Part shown: piece after piece, positions 15,169-24,109 of the stretch | Layout of the letters: every line of letters begins with the position of its first letter | How positions within the stretch are numbered: the first letter of the stretch is position 1 | Assembly: GCF_004362515.1 (NCBI RefSeq) | Contig: NZ_SNXU01000001.1 | Location: 4,216,001 to 4,280,000, forward strand | Reading direction: 5' to 3' | Origin: Actinokineospora alba | GTDB taxonomy: Bacteria; Actinomycetota; Actinomycetes; Mycobacteriales; Pseudonocardiaceae | DNA length: 64,000 nucleotides | The notes under the pieces: generated by a model | The model's input: only the letters and a program-made list of their open reading frames with translations | Databases searched by the model: none | Told to the model about the DNA's origin: nothing | Made by a program: the position numbers and the translations under genes

Positions 15169-15576
15169 ATGCCACTCTCCGAGCACGAGCAGCGACTGCT
15201 CGACCAGATCGAGCGCGCTCTCTACGCCGAGGATCCCAAGTTCGCCTCCACTGTTCGAGGTGCCCGCCTACGCAAGCCGTCCCGACGGCGCAGGCTGCAG
15301 GGCATCGCCCTGTTCGTCCTGGGCGTGGCGCTGCTCGTCGTCGGTGTGATGGTGCCGTTCAAACCGGCGGACATCCCGGTGGTGAGCCTGCTCGGCTTCT
15401 TGGTGATGTTCGTCGGCGCTCTGCTCACGCTGACGGCCCTGCGACACGGCGGCGACGCCGCGTCCGAAGAGGGCGAAGGCCAGCGTCCGCCAGGCGGCGA
15501 GTCCGCCCACCGGCGCAGTTCGTTCTCCCAGCGAATGGAAGAGCGCTTCAAGAAGCGCTTCGACGGCGAGCACTAG
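15169..15576 (+). CDS. DUF3040 small membrane protein
   Basis: The 135-residue protein has the DUF3040 signature (MPLSEHEQRLLDQIERALY...DPKFA) followed by two hydrophobic helices (about residues 42-60 and 68-90) and a basic, disordered tail. The family is specific to actinobacteria and has no established function. ATG 15169 follows a strong GGAGGAGGAAA site. The leader (15082-15168) contains two short GC-rich hairpins, and a TATCCT -10 box lies at 15070-15075. Confidence 0.88.
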   Translation: MPLSEHEQRLLDQIERALYAEDPKFASTVRGARLRKPSRRRRLQGIALFVLGVALLVVGVMVPFKPADIPVVSLLGFLVMFVGALLTLTALRHGGDAASEEGEGQRPPGGESAHRRSSFSQRMEERFKKRFDGEH

Positions 15577-15577
15577 C

Positions 15578-15759
15578 CCGCCTCCCCGGAATTTGAGCTT
15601 TGGTCACCTGCCGGGGAACGGTTCAGTTGGTGGGTACCGTGGTCGGCTGTCGTCGCGGTCCCCTTAGGTGCGGGTCCGTAGACGTCGGGTTAGTCAGGGA
15701 AGCAAGCTTTGGGTGGTCTTGGGATCTAGGTCCCTTGGCCACCTTCGCTTTGTCCGGGC
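15578..15759. repeat. Dispersed intergenic repeat, family 2, member B
   Basis: It starts two bases after the DUF3040 stop codon with CCGCCTCCCCGGAATTTGAG and TTGGTCACCT. It continues with GTCGCGGTCCCCTTAGGTG and, at its end, TTTGTCCGGGCCTAGCG, which runs into the 3' end of the convergent transglutaminase gene. Blocks are shared with members A (12891) and C (51464). No gene fits in this 183-bp gap. Confidence 0.6.
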
Positions 15760-18147
15760 CTAGCGCTTCGTGCGGCGGGGCTGCACCACTGAGCGGGGCA
15801 GCAGGCGGGCCTTCCACGGCAGGGGAGCGGTGCGCCGCAGTCCGCTGACGACCTCGTCGAACGCCTGCGCCAGCGCCGGGTCCTCGGTTCGTCCGCCGTA
15901 CCAGGACCGCTCCACCGAACTCACCACGGTTCGGAGCGCCTGCTTGCCGCCCTCATCCAGGTTGTGTTCCCGCGACATCCTGCGCGCGGCCGTGCGGACG
16001 GTGTCGGCGTCGGACAGCGACGCGCCCCGGTCCCAGGACTCGGCCATCAGCTCGGTCCACGCCGCGCTCGCCGAGGCTGGGCTGCCCGCGAGCACCGCGT
16101 GCCGCCGGTCGTGCCGCCACCACTCCCGGACCATCGCGGGCACGATCGCCGCCACGAGCACGAGGACCAGCACGGCCAGCCACCAGGACAGGATGGACGC
16201 GAGGAAGAACACCGTCAGCGTCCCCAGCGCCGCCACCACCGGCACGGCGAACTTCAGCAGGTCGCGCCGGAAATGCGCGACCGCCATCGCCGCGACCAGA
16301 AGCAGCGCGCAGATCAGCGCCGCGAAGAGCTGCCAGGGGATCGACCCGGTGCTCTCGCCGGGGATCGCTGCCTCGTTCCCGGGGTCCGTCTGGTCGTCGG
16401 GGTTCTGCTGAGCCGACGTGCTCGGCGCGGCGGACTCCGACGGCACGGCCGACTCCGAGACGGGCGTCGAGGTCTCGGTGTTCGGGTCGCTGGTCGTGTA
16501 CGGCGCCTCATAGGTGCGGCCGTCCGACAGCGGCGTCGGATCGAACGTGACCCAGCCCTGGGCGGGGAAGAACACCTCGACCCACGCGTGCGCGTCCTGC
16601 GTCGTGATCGACCGGTAGTCGCCGGACTGGAAGCCCGCCGTGTAGCCGATCGCGACCCGCGAAGGGATACCCGCCGCGCGCGCCAGGATGGCCATCGCCG
16701 AGGCGTACTGCTCGCAGTACCCGATCTTGGACCGGAACAGGAACTCCTTGAGCGCGTCCTCGTCGCTCGACGTCCCGGTCTTCGTCTTGTAGTCGAACCC
16801 GTTGGACCGCTCGAAGTGTTTCTGCAGGGCCAGAGCCTTGTCGAACATCGTCGTCTTGCCGTCGGTGATCTGCTTCGCGAGCGCCACCACCTCGGGGTCG
16901 ATGCCGTCGCCCGCCAGGTAGACCGGGTCGATCTCGCCGAAGTCGTACCCGGCCAGCCGCAGGTCGGCCGCGGTGGGCTGACTCATGTCGGCCTCTTCGA
17001 CATACGTGGGCAGCTTGCGCGAGTTGCGCGAATAGACCATGCCGCCGCTCTGGTCGTAGAACATGCCCTTCGGGATGTCCCGCAGCTTGCGCGGGATCCC
17101 GTAGACCGGCGCCCACAGGTCCTGGGAGTTGATCGGCTCGATGGAGATCCGGGTGATCGTGCCGCCGCCGTCGTCGCCGGGGGCCGGCGGCAGGTCGCTG
17201 TCGGCCGGGATGTCGTCGGGCAGGGCGTCCGCGGCGGTCCAGCCGCCGTTGCGGTCGTAGCGGGGCAGCGTCATCGCCCGCAGGTAGCGGCCCTCGTTGC
17301 CCAGGCCCCGCACCCGGAACAGTTCGACGTTCGTCCCCTGGTCGAGCATGCCGCGCAGCGCCGTGAACGGCTTGAGGGCCAGGCCGCCGCCACCGCCGCC
17401 GCCGCCGCTCCCGCCGGGCAGGCCGCCGACCGTGCCGATGCCCGTGACCACCACGCCGGCGAGCAGGCCCAGCACCAGGGCGGAGGACACCATCGTCGTC
17501 GGGGAGCCGAACGCCGCCGCCGTGTCCGGCAGCGCGGGCCGGTTGCGCCACTGCTGGTGGCGGTGCGCGCCGTCGACGGCCAGCAGCAGCGCGAACGACG
17601 TCGCGCCGAGCACGAAGGACCACCAGGGCAGCAGTTCGTCGGCCAGCGACGCGGGCACGGCGTAGACGCAGAGCAGCACGAGCCCGCAGGCGGCGGGCGC
17701 GCCCGCCGAGACCGCGAGGGTGTCGACGAGGACCGCGACCAACCCGATCGCGATCACCACCAGGCAGAGCATGGGCGTCGAGGCAGGCACCGGGGGAACC
17801 CCGGTCTGCACCGCGTCGACGGACTTGCGGAGCACCTCGCCGAGCTCGGCGAACGCCTTCGGGCCGGGTATCACCCCGAGGATTCCGCTGTTGGTGAACA
17901 GCGCGACGACCAGGAACAGCAGCGCGACCATCTGCGCGAGGCCGACCACGAGGGTCGGCGTGCGGATCGCCCGCAGCGCCAGGCCGGTCGCCGTCACCAC
18001 GATCACCGCGATACCGGCATAGCCCAGCCAGCGCATCCCGTCGATCACACCCGCGAGGGCGCTGGAGGCGCACAGCGTCGTGATCGCGGCGATCACCGGG
18101 GTGACCGTCACCGACCACTGCGCCTGCGGAGTCGTCTGCTCGCTCAT
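15760..18147 (-). CDS. TgpA-like membrane transglutaminase-domain protein
   Basis: The 795-residue protein has about six N-terminal membrane helices, then an extracytoplasmic region with a transglutaminase-like core. The Cys-His-Asp triad is visible in YCEQYASAMAILARAAGIPSR (Cys), DAHAWVEVFFP (His) and a DPTP motif (Asp). A Ser/Thr/Pro-rich spacer, one more membrane helix pair and a cytoplasmic C-terminal domain follow. The preferred start is ATG 18147 rather than an upstream ATG in the same frame. It is the last gene of the moxR-DUF58-tgpA operon, a widespread set thought to act in envelope maturation. A Gly run near residue 250 is notable. Confidence 0.88.
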   Translation of the reverse strand: MSEQTTPQAQWSVTVTPVIAAITTLCASSALAGVIDGMRWLGYAGIAVIVVTATGLALRAIRTPTLVVGLAQMVALLFLVVALFTNSGILGVIPGPKAFAELGEVLRKSVDAVQTGVPPVPASTPMLCLVVIAIGLVAVLVDTLAVSAGAPAACGLVLLCVYAVPASLADELLPWWSFVLGATSFALLLAVDGAHRHQQWRNRPALPDTAAAFGSPTTMVSSALVLGLLAGVVVTGIGTVGGLPGGSGGGGGGGGLALKPFTALRGMLDQGTNVELFRVRGLGNEGRYLRAMTLPRYDRNGGWTAADALPDDIPADSDLPPAPGDDGGGTITRISIEPINSQDLWAPVYGIPRKLRDIPKGMFYDQSGGMVYSRNSRKLPTYVEEADMSQPTAADLRLAGYDFGEIDPVYLAGDGIDPEVVALAKQITDGKTTMFDKALALQKHFERSNGFDYKTKTGTSSDEDALKEFLFRSKIGYCEQYASAMAILARAAGIPSRVAIGYTAGFQSGDYRSITTQDAHAWVEVFFPAQGWVTFDPTPLSDGRTYEAPYTTSDPNTETSTPVSESAVPSESAAPSTSAQQNPDDQTDPGNEAAIPGESTGSIPWQLFAALICALLLVAAMAVAHFRRDLLKFAVPVVAALGTLTVFFLASILSWWLAVLVLVLVAAIVPAMVREWWRHDRRHAVLAGSPASASAAWTELMAESWDRGASLSDADTVRTAARRMSREHNLDEGGKQALRTVVSSVERSWYGGRTEDPALAQAFDEVVSGLRRTAPLPWKARLLPRSVVQPRRTKR

Positions 18148-18208
18148 CGCCCGACCCCCGGGGTGGTGCACGGTGTTCTGTCGTCCAAGGCTCTGTCGTC
18201 CACTGTGA

Positions 18209-19474
18209 TCACTGGCCGAACCCCGCGATCATGCTGTCGCCGCGCTTGTGGCTGTTGCGGCACACGCTGCCCCACACCCCGGCCATCGGGGTGTCCGGGC
18301 GCGCGATCGTCACGCCCCACCCGGCCGCCGACAGCAGGGTGGCCGTGCCCTGGGGATCGGCTTCCGGCCCCTCTGCCGATCCCCAGGCCGAGGTGTCGAG
18401 CAGAACCGCGAGACTGCGCGTCCCACGGGTCCGGTACCTGATCAGCTGGCCCACCGACTCCGGGGTCGCCGCGCCGATGATCGCGATCAGCTCCTGGCCG
18501 TGGCCGGGGTCCGCCGGGCAGTTGATCTCCCGCTGGTGGATCGGCTGCAGCGCGGCGAGCGCGTCCAGCACGGCGTTGTCGCTGTGGCTGCCGTCGCCCG
18601 CGTCGCTCACCAGGACGCTGCCGGTCTCGGTCACCAGGCGGATCTGCTGGCCGTAGCGGTGCAGGTGCACGCAGATGCTGGCGGCGAACGACACCGCCCA
18701 CTCCAGACTGGAGCTCGCGCCGGTGCCGCGGTGGCCCGACACCCGGTGGTCGAGCAGCACGGTCGTGCCGCCGCGCCACGGGCTCTCCTCGACCCGGACC
18801 ATCATCTCGTCGCGCTTGGCCGTGGAACGCCAGTGGACCTTGCGCAGGTCGTCGCCCTGCCGGTAGGGGCGCACGATGGCGTCGTCCTCACCGTGGCCCG
18901 CGTTGAGCCGGATCGAGCCGTCGTCGCCCGAGCCCAGACCCGAGCCGCCCGGCACACCGCTGAGCGGCACCACCCGGGGCACCACGACGAGCCGCGACGT
19001 CCGCGCTAGCTCCCGTTCGAACTCCGCGAGGCCGAACGGGTCGGTGATCGTCGCCTTGAGCGGCCCCAGCTGCTGGATGCCGCGCAGCATCGGCTGCACC
19101 GCGTACCGCAGCTGGGTGCCGGTGTGCCGGGGCAGGTGCTCGATGACGAACCGGGGCTTGCCGCCCAGCGCGTAGGGCACGCCGTCGGAGATGAGGAGCC
19201 CGCCCGTGGGCAGCCTGCCGGTGCTGCGCACTGTCAGCGCGACTTCCGCGCGCCCGCCCACGGGCACGCGCGCGGGGGCGATCTGGCGCTCCGCGTGCAG
19301 GCCGACCCTGGCCACCGCCGTGATCAGGCAGACGATCAGCGGCAGCGCCACCACGAACACCGCGACCCGGAGCAGGTCACGCTCGTTGAGCACCACCGAA
19401 CACAGCGCGGCGGCGACCCCCGCGGCCAGCAGACACCGGCCCCGCGTGGTCAGCCCCGACAGCGCACCGCGCAT
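18209..19474 (-). CDS. DUF58 membrane protein (vWA-like)
   Basis: The 421-residue protein has two N-terminal membrane helices and a C-terminal DUF58 domain. The DUF58 core motif is present in DGSIRLNAGHGEDDAIVRPYRQGDDLRKVHWRSTAKR-like sequence at about residues 185-225. Family members always sit beside MoxR ATPases, which are thought to be chaperones for vWA-domain partners. The 61-bp gap to the transglutaminase gene and 9-bp gap from moxR indicate one operon. Confidence 0.88.
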   Translation of the reverse strand: MRGALSGLTTRGRCLLAAGVAAALCSVVLNERDLLRVAVFVVALPLIVCLITAVARVGLHAERQIAPARVPVGGRAEVALTVRSTGRLPTGGLLISDGVPYALGGKPRFVIEHLPRHTGTQLRYAVQPMLRGIQQLGPLKATITDPFGLAEFERELARTSRLVVVPRVVPLSGVPGGSGLGSGDDGSIRLNAGHGEDDAIVRPYRQGDDLRKVHWRSTAKRDEMMVRVEESPWRGGTTVLLDHRVSGHRGTGASSSLEWAVSFAASICVHLHRYGQQIRLVTETGSVLVSDAGDGSHSDNAVLDALAALQPIHQREINCPADPGHGQELIAIIGAATPESVGQLIRYRTRGTRSLAVLLDTSAWGSAEGPEADPQGTATLLSAAGWGVTIARPDTPMAGVWGSVCRNSHKRGDSMIAGFGQ

Positions 19475-19483
19475 GGACCACTC

Positions 19484-20584
19484 CTACTGACGGCCGCGGG
19501 CGGCCCATTGCGCGCTCGGCTCCGCCTGCGGGACCGGCACGCGCTGGATCAGACCGCGGATGAGCTCGGCGGGGGACCGGCGCGCGGCCTGCGCCTCAGG
19601 GGTGAGGTTGAGCCGGTGCGCCAGAACCGGGATCGCCACCAGGTGGATATCGTCCGGCACGACGTAGTCGCGGCCCGACAGCGCCGCCTGCGCCCGCGCG
19701 GCCCGCACCAGGTGCAGCGTCGAGCGGGGGGAGGCGCCGACCCGGATCTCCGAGAGCCTGCGGGTCGCCGAGACGAGCTCGACGGCGTAGCGGCGCACCT
19801 CATGGGCGATCTGGACACCGCGGACGGTCTCGATCAGCCCGCGGACCTGCTCGGCGTCCGACACCGGCTTGAGGGTCTTGAACACGTCATGGCCCGCGTG
19901 CTCGTCGACCATCGCCAGCTCGGCCTGCGGGTCCGGATAGCCGATCGACACGCGCGCGGTGAACCGGTCGCGCTGCGCCTCGGGGAGGGCGTAGGTGCCC
20001 TCCATCTCGATCGGGTTCTGGGTGGCGATCACCATGAACGGCGACTGCAGCTCGAAGGTCTTGCCGTCGACGGTGACCTGCTGCTCTTCCATGCATTCCA
20101 GCAGCGCGGACTGGGTCTTCGGCGAGGCGCGGTTGATCTCGTCGCCCACGACGATGTTCGCGAACACCGGACCGGGCCGGAACTCGAACTCGTTGGTCTG
20201 CCGGTTGAAGATCGACACGCCGGTGACGTCGCTGGGCAGCAGGTCGGGGGTGAACTGGATCCGGCTCACCGAGCAGTCGATGGACCGCGCGAGCGCCTTG
20301 GCCAGCGACGTCTTGCCGACGCCGGGCACGTCTTCAACCAGCAGGTGACCCTCGGCGAGCAGGGTGACCAGGGCGATCCGCACCACCTCGGGCTTGCCGA
20401 CCAGCACCCGCTCCACATTCGCGGCGATCCGCTGCGCGCAGACATGCAGTTCGTCGAGCCTGCCGGGCCGGAGCCCGTCCGGCTGGCCCGCGTACCCGGA
20501 GATCGGCCCCAACTGCGGCTCTTGCCCTTGGCCGCCGCCGTACGGGGGATGCCCAGGCAGAGCGGCGGGGGAACTTGACGTCAC
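19484..20584 (-). CDS. moxR: MoxR-family AAA+ ATPase
   Basis: The 366-residue protein begins with a ~35-residue Pro/Gly-rich extension and continues with a complete MoxR AAA+ module: Walker A (DVPGVGKTSLAKAL), Walker B (VVGDEINRASPKTQ), sensor 1 (ATQNPIEMEGTY) and the C-terminal lid with the arginine-rich STLHLVRAARAQA stretch. MoxR proteins act as chaperones that assemble or activate partner proteins. GTG 20584 follows AGGAGGTCGC. It is first in a three-gene operon with DUF58 and TgpA-like genes. Confidence 0.93.
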   Translation of the reverse strand: MTSSSPAALPGHPPYGGGQGQEPQLGPISGYAGQPDGLRPGRLDELHVCAQRIAANVERVLVGKPEVVRIALVTLLAEGHLLVEDVPGVGKTSLAKALARSIDCSVSRIQFTPDLLPSDVTGVSIFNRQTNEFEFRPGPVFANIVVGDEINRASPKTQSALLECMEEQQVTVDGKTFELQSPFMVIATQNPIEMEGTYALPEAQRDRFTARVSIGYPDPQAELAMVDEHAGHDVFKTLKPVSDAEQVRGLIETVRGVQIAHEVRRYAVELVSATRRLSEIRVGASPRSTLHLVRAARAQAALSGRDYVVPDDIHLVAIPVLAHRLNLTPEAQAARRSPAELIRGLIQRVPVPQAEPSAQWAARGRQ

Positions 20585-21126
20585 GCGACCTCCTGATGCG
20601 TCTCAAAACGGCTGTCCGGGAATCCATCGCCCGATCCGGGCGTGGACGCGCTCGGCGCCTGACGTCGCCAGCCACGTCCGTGGCCGCGACAGCCTTCCAT
20701 GGAGTGTGTCAAACCAGGGCGAAGTACCCCAGAGTTTCCGGGGAAGCCGGTGGGTTCTGGCCCGGTGTGGATAGTGCCAGGCGGGCTACGGCCATGATCG
20801 GGCGCTCCCGCCTCGCGGTCGCGGTCGCGACTCCGCTACCGGCGTGGGCCGTGCTCACGCTGAGCGATGGGGCGCCCGGCCACAGCCGCGCGCCCACCCC
20901 ACGATCACCCACCGGCCCGCGCTCCATCCCCCACAAAGCTCCCCACAGAGCCCCACATACCGAAGGACGCGCGGGATAACGCGGGGTTGCGTGCGGATTT
21001 CGCGCGATCTTGAAGGGTGGGAGATCACCCGCGACGGTCAGGTCCCCCACCGCCCCCCACTGCGCCTTCGCGCCTTCTAGCTGGGAAAACGTCATCCACG
21101 GCTGGGTCGAACCATGCCATTTCGCG
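20585..21126. other. Intergenic region between moxR and mraZ
   Basis: I see no gene here. Short open frames on both strands lack recognisable domains and good starts. The stretch must hold the moxR promoter at its left end; the mraZ promoter follows directly at its right end. Confidence 0.6.
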
Positions 21127-21168
21127 TTGACTGTGGTGAAAAGTGGGGTACTGTGGCGCCAAGTGGGG
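21127..21168 (+). promoter_or_regulatory. mraZ promoter with four MraZ boxes
   Basis: A sigma-A-type promoter is visible: TTGACT (21127-21132), 16-nt spacer, TACTGT (21149-21154). Four GTGGNG direct repeats start at 21133, 21143, 21153 and 21163, spaced exactly 10 bp, as GTGGTG, GTGGGG, GTGGCG and GTGGGG. This is the known MraZ operator pattern. The boxes run from the spacer through the -10 to the start site, so MraZ bound here should repress the whole dcw operon, including its own gene. Confidence 0.88.
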
Positions 21169-21223
21169 CAGACGGGAGCCTCATGACCGATCCGACCGGT
21201 TCGGTGGGGAGGTGAGTGTCCGG

Positions 21224-21655
21224 ATGTTCCTCGGCACGCACACCCCCAAGCTCGACGACAAGGGGCGGCTGACACTGCCGGCCAAGTTCCGAGAAGCTCT
21301 CGCGGGTGGACTCATGGTCACGAAGGGTCAGGATCACTGCCTCTACGTGTTTCCGCGCGCGGAGTTCGAGGAGATGGCGCGCAAGGTCGCTGCCGCACCT
21401 TTGACGAACGAGGCCGTCCGGGCCTACCAGCGGTACCTGTTCGCGGGGACCGACGAGCAGCGTCCGGACAGCCAGGGCCGGATCGCGGTCGCACCGGAAC
21501 TCCGGCGCTATGCCGGGCTGACCAAGGAGTGCGTGGTCATCGGGGCGATCACCAGGCTGGAGATCTGGGACGCGCAAGCGTGGCAGACCTACCTGGACGA
21601 GCACGAGGACAGCTACTCCCAGGCTCGGGAGGAGGTGCTGCCCGGCGTGTTCTGA
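21224..21655 (+). CDS. mraZ: Transcriptional regulator MraZ
   Basis: The 143-residue protein contains two AbrB-like half domains, each with the DxKGR signature (LDDKGRLTLP near the N-terminus and PDSQGRIAVAP in the middle). MraZ binds GTGGGG-type repeats upstream of its own gene and represses the dcw cluster. ATG 21224 is preferred over GTG 21212: it gives the usual length and a GGGGAGG site at a workable distance. The frame remains open further upstream through the operator boxes, but that part is non-coding. Confidence 0.95.
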   Translation: MFLGTHTPKLDDKGRLTLPAKFREALAGGLMVTKGQDHCLYVFPRAEFEEMARKVAAAPLTNEAVRAYQRYLFAGTDEQRPDSQGRIAVAPELRRYAGLTKECVVIGAITRLEIWDAQAWQTYLDEHEDSYSQAREEVLPGVF

Positions 21656-21809
21656 GTGTGGGGGGAGCAGAGGACGCGGGTGCCGTGAGGCCTCGGTCCG
21701 CTCGCTTTCGGCCCTGGCGCACCTTCCCCGGTGCCAGGTTCGACGAGCGGGCGGGGACCTGGCGGCACCCGGCCTTTTGGGCCGGAAAGTGGAAAGGGGG
21801 TGTGGCCAC

Positions 21810-22766
21810 ATGACGGAGCAGCCGCGGCACGTGCCGGTGCTGCTGGACCGGATCTTGGAGCTGTTCGATCCGGCTCTGTCCGGCCGCCCCGCTGTCCTTG
21901 TCGACGCCACTCTAGGGCTCGGCGGCCACGCCGACGCCTTGTTGGTTGCGCACCCGGAGCTCACGCTCGTCGGTCTGGACCGTGACCCCAACGCCCTCGC
22001 GATGTCCCGTGAACGCCTCGCGCGCCACGGCGACCGGGTCCACCTCGTGCACACCGTCTACGACGGCATCCAGGAGGCCATCGACGGTCTGGGACTGTCG
22101 CGCGTGGATGGTGTGCTCTTCGACCTCGGCGTCTCGTCGATGCAGTTGGACGTGGCCGAGCGCGGCTTCGCCTACTCGAAGGACTCGCCGCTCGACATGC
22201 GGATGGACCCGACCACCGGCCCGACGGCGGCGGACGTGCTCAACACGTACGCGCCGGGGGAGCTGGTCCGGATCCTGCGCGAGTACGGCGAGGAGAAGTT
22301 CGCGACGCGGATCGTCCGCGCGGTCGTGAACGAACGCGAGAAGGAGCCGTTCACCAACAGCGCCAGGCTGGTCGAGCTGCTCTACTCCGCCGTACCCGCG
22401 GCCTCGCGCCGCACCGGCGGCCACCCCGCGAAGCGCACCTTCCAGGCACTGCGCATCGAGGTCAACGCCGAACTCGACGTCCTGCGCCGCGCCATCCCGG
22501 CGGCGTTGTCGGCGCTGCGGGTGGGTGGCCGGATCGTGGTGGAGTCCTACCAGTCCCTGGAGGACCGGATCGTCAAGAGGGCCATGGCCGACCTCGCGAA
22601 GTCGACCACGCCCGAAGGACTTCCGGTCGAACTGCCCGGCCACGGCCCCCAGATCCGCATGCTGACCAGGGGTGCGGAGCAGGCCGACGAGCAGGAGATC
22701 GAACGCAACTCCCGCGCCCAGTCCGTCCGACTGCGCGCCGCCGAACGAATTCGGGAGGCATCATGA
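21810..22766 (+). CDS. rsmH: 16S rRNA m4C1402 N4-methyltransferase RsmH
   Basis: The 318-residue enzyme methylates the N4 of C1402 in 16S rRNA. The motif HVPVLLDRILEL at the start, the SAM-binding DATLGLGGHA, DLGVSSMQLD and GGRIVVESYQSLEDRIVK blocks are all present. ATG 21810 follows GGAAAGGGGG and is preferred over an in-frame ATG 33 bases upstream. It lies 154 bp after mraZ and its TGA overlaps the ftsL ATG. Confidence 0.95.
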   Translation: MTEQPRHVPVLLDRILELFDPALSGRPAVLVDATLGLGGHADALLVAHPELTLVGLDRDPNALAMSRERLARHGDRVHLVHTVYDGIQEAIDGLGLSRVDGVLFDLGVSSMQLDVAERGFAYSKDSPLDMRMDPTTGPTAADVLNTYAPGELVRILREYGEEKFATRIVRAVVNEREKEPFTNSARLVELLYSAVPAASRRTGGHPAKRTFQALRIEVNAELDVLRRAIPAALSALRVGGRIVVESYQSLEDRIVKRAMADLAKSTTPEGLPVELPGHGPQIRMLTRGAEQADEQEIERNSRAQSVRLRAAERIREAS

Positions 22767-24109
22767 CCGCACCCACGCGCAACAAGAACTCCGCGCGAGC
22801 AGCCACGAAGCCGACCGACAAATCCCTCGATGAGGCCGTCGACGCTGTTGCCGCTGTTGCCGCTGTTGCCTCCTCGGAGGCCGCGGCCACGGACGAACGC
22901 CCCGGCCGCGCACGCCGTCGCCGTTCGCCCGCCGACGAAGCTTCAGCGGGCACCCGCGCGACCGCGGATGAGGACGCGGGCTCCCGCCGCCGCACGGGGT
23001 CGCGTCGTGGCACGGACGTCGACCCGTCCACCGACCGCCGCTCCCGCCGCGGCACCACCCGCTCCCGGGCCGCGTCCGATGCGGAACCCGACGACACCGC
23101 CGAGCCCACCCGCTCCCGCGCGGGCCGTTCGCGCGCGTCCACCCGGTCCGAGGTGGACGGTGCTTCTCGGGGCGCCCGCTCGCGCGCTTCTGACGTCGAT
23201 GGTGCCTCCGTGGGGTCGCGTGGGGTTCGTTCGCGCGGATCCAGCCGTTCCCAGACGGACGGCGTCGGCTCGCGCGGGGCTCGTTCGCGCGCGGCCACCG
23301 GCTCGGCTCGCGTCACGGTTGGTGAGCCGGAGGTCCCGGTCCGCACCCACGGCGGCGTCGCCGACCTCACCGCGTCAGGCACGGCGACGGCCACCGTCGA
23401 CGCGCCCCCGAAGCCCGCGCGCACACCGAGCGTCGACCGCCCGGAACGAGTCACCGGCCCGTCGCGCCCCCGCACCGCCGCCGCCGAACGCGCCTACGCC
23501 CGCCGCGCGCATCGCGACGGCCACGGATCGGTTGCCCGCACCAAGGTCTCCGATGAGGAAGTCGCTTCCGGTCGTGCCTCCTTCGTCGTGCTGATCATGG
23601 CGCTGCTCGCCGTCGGTGTCGCGGCCACGCTGTGGCTGACCACGCAGGCGGTCGCCGACTCGTACCGCCTCGAGTACGCCAAAGAGGAAGCCAACCGCCT
23701 GGCCGAACAGGCCGCCCAACTCCAGCGCGAGGTGACCAAGAAGGAGTCCGCCTCAGTGCTGGCCGAGCGCGCCCGCCAACTCGGCATGGTCCCCGCGGGC
23801 GACCCGGCCCGCATCGTGGTCGGCCCGGACGGCGCGGTGACGGTCGTCGGCGAGGCGAAGCCGGTCCAGGCCCCGCCCCCGCCACCCGCGCCGCCCGCTG
23901 ACCCGGCCGCGGGAGCCCAGCCCCCGCCCGCCGCGGGCGCGCAGCCTCCCGCCGCGGGCGCACCGCCCGCGGCAGGCACGCAACAGCCCCCGGCGGCAGG
24001 CGCCCAGCAGCCTCCGGCGGCCGGTGCACCGCCCGCCGGCGCCACACCACCCGCGGCAGGTCACACCCCCCCCGGCGGCGCGGAGGCCCCCGTGCCAGGC
24101 GGCGGCTGA
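22763..24109 (+). CDS. ftsL: FtsL-like division protein with long disordered tails
   Basis: The 448-residue protein is a bitopic membrane protein. Residues 1-270 are a very Arg/Ser/Thr/Ala-rich cytoplasmic tail, residues ~272-295 a membrane helix (SFVVLIMALLAVGVAATLWL), followed by a coiled coil (EEANRLAEQAAQLQREV) and the FtsL-like LAERARQLGMVPA segment. The C-terminal ~90 residues are Ala/Pro/Gly repeats. FtsL bridges FtsQ-FtsB to FtsW-FtsI. Position after rsmH and the ATGA overlap support the name. Only the central third is conserved; both tails exceed those of textbook FtsL but long Pro-rich forms are known in actinobacteria. Confidence 0.85.
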   Translation: MTAPTRNKNSARAATKPTDKSLDEAVDAVAAVAAVASSEAAATDERPGRARRRRSPADEASAGTRATADEDAGSRRRTGSRRGTDVDPSTDRRSRRGTTRSRAASDAEPDDTAEPTRSRAGRSRASTRSEVDGASRGARSRASDVDGASVGSRGVRSRGSSRSQTDGVGSRGARSRAATGSARVTVGEPEVPVRTHGGVADLTASGTATATVDAPPKPARTPSVDRPERVTGPSRPRTAAAERAYARRAHRDGHGSVARTKVSDEEVASGRASFVVLIMALLAVGVAATLWLTTQAVADSYRLEYAKEEANRLAEQAAQLQREVTKKESASVLAERARQLGMVPAGDPARIVVGPDGAVTVVGEAKPVQAPPPPPAPPADPAAGAQPPPAAGAQPPAAGAPPAAGTQQPPAAGAQQPPAAGAPPAGATPPAAGHTPPGGAEAPVPGGG

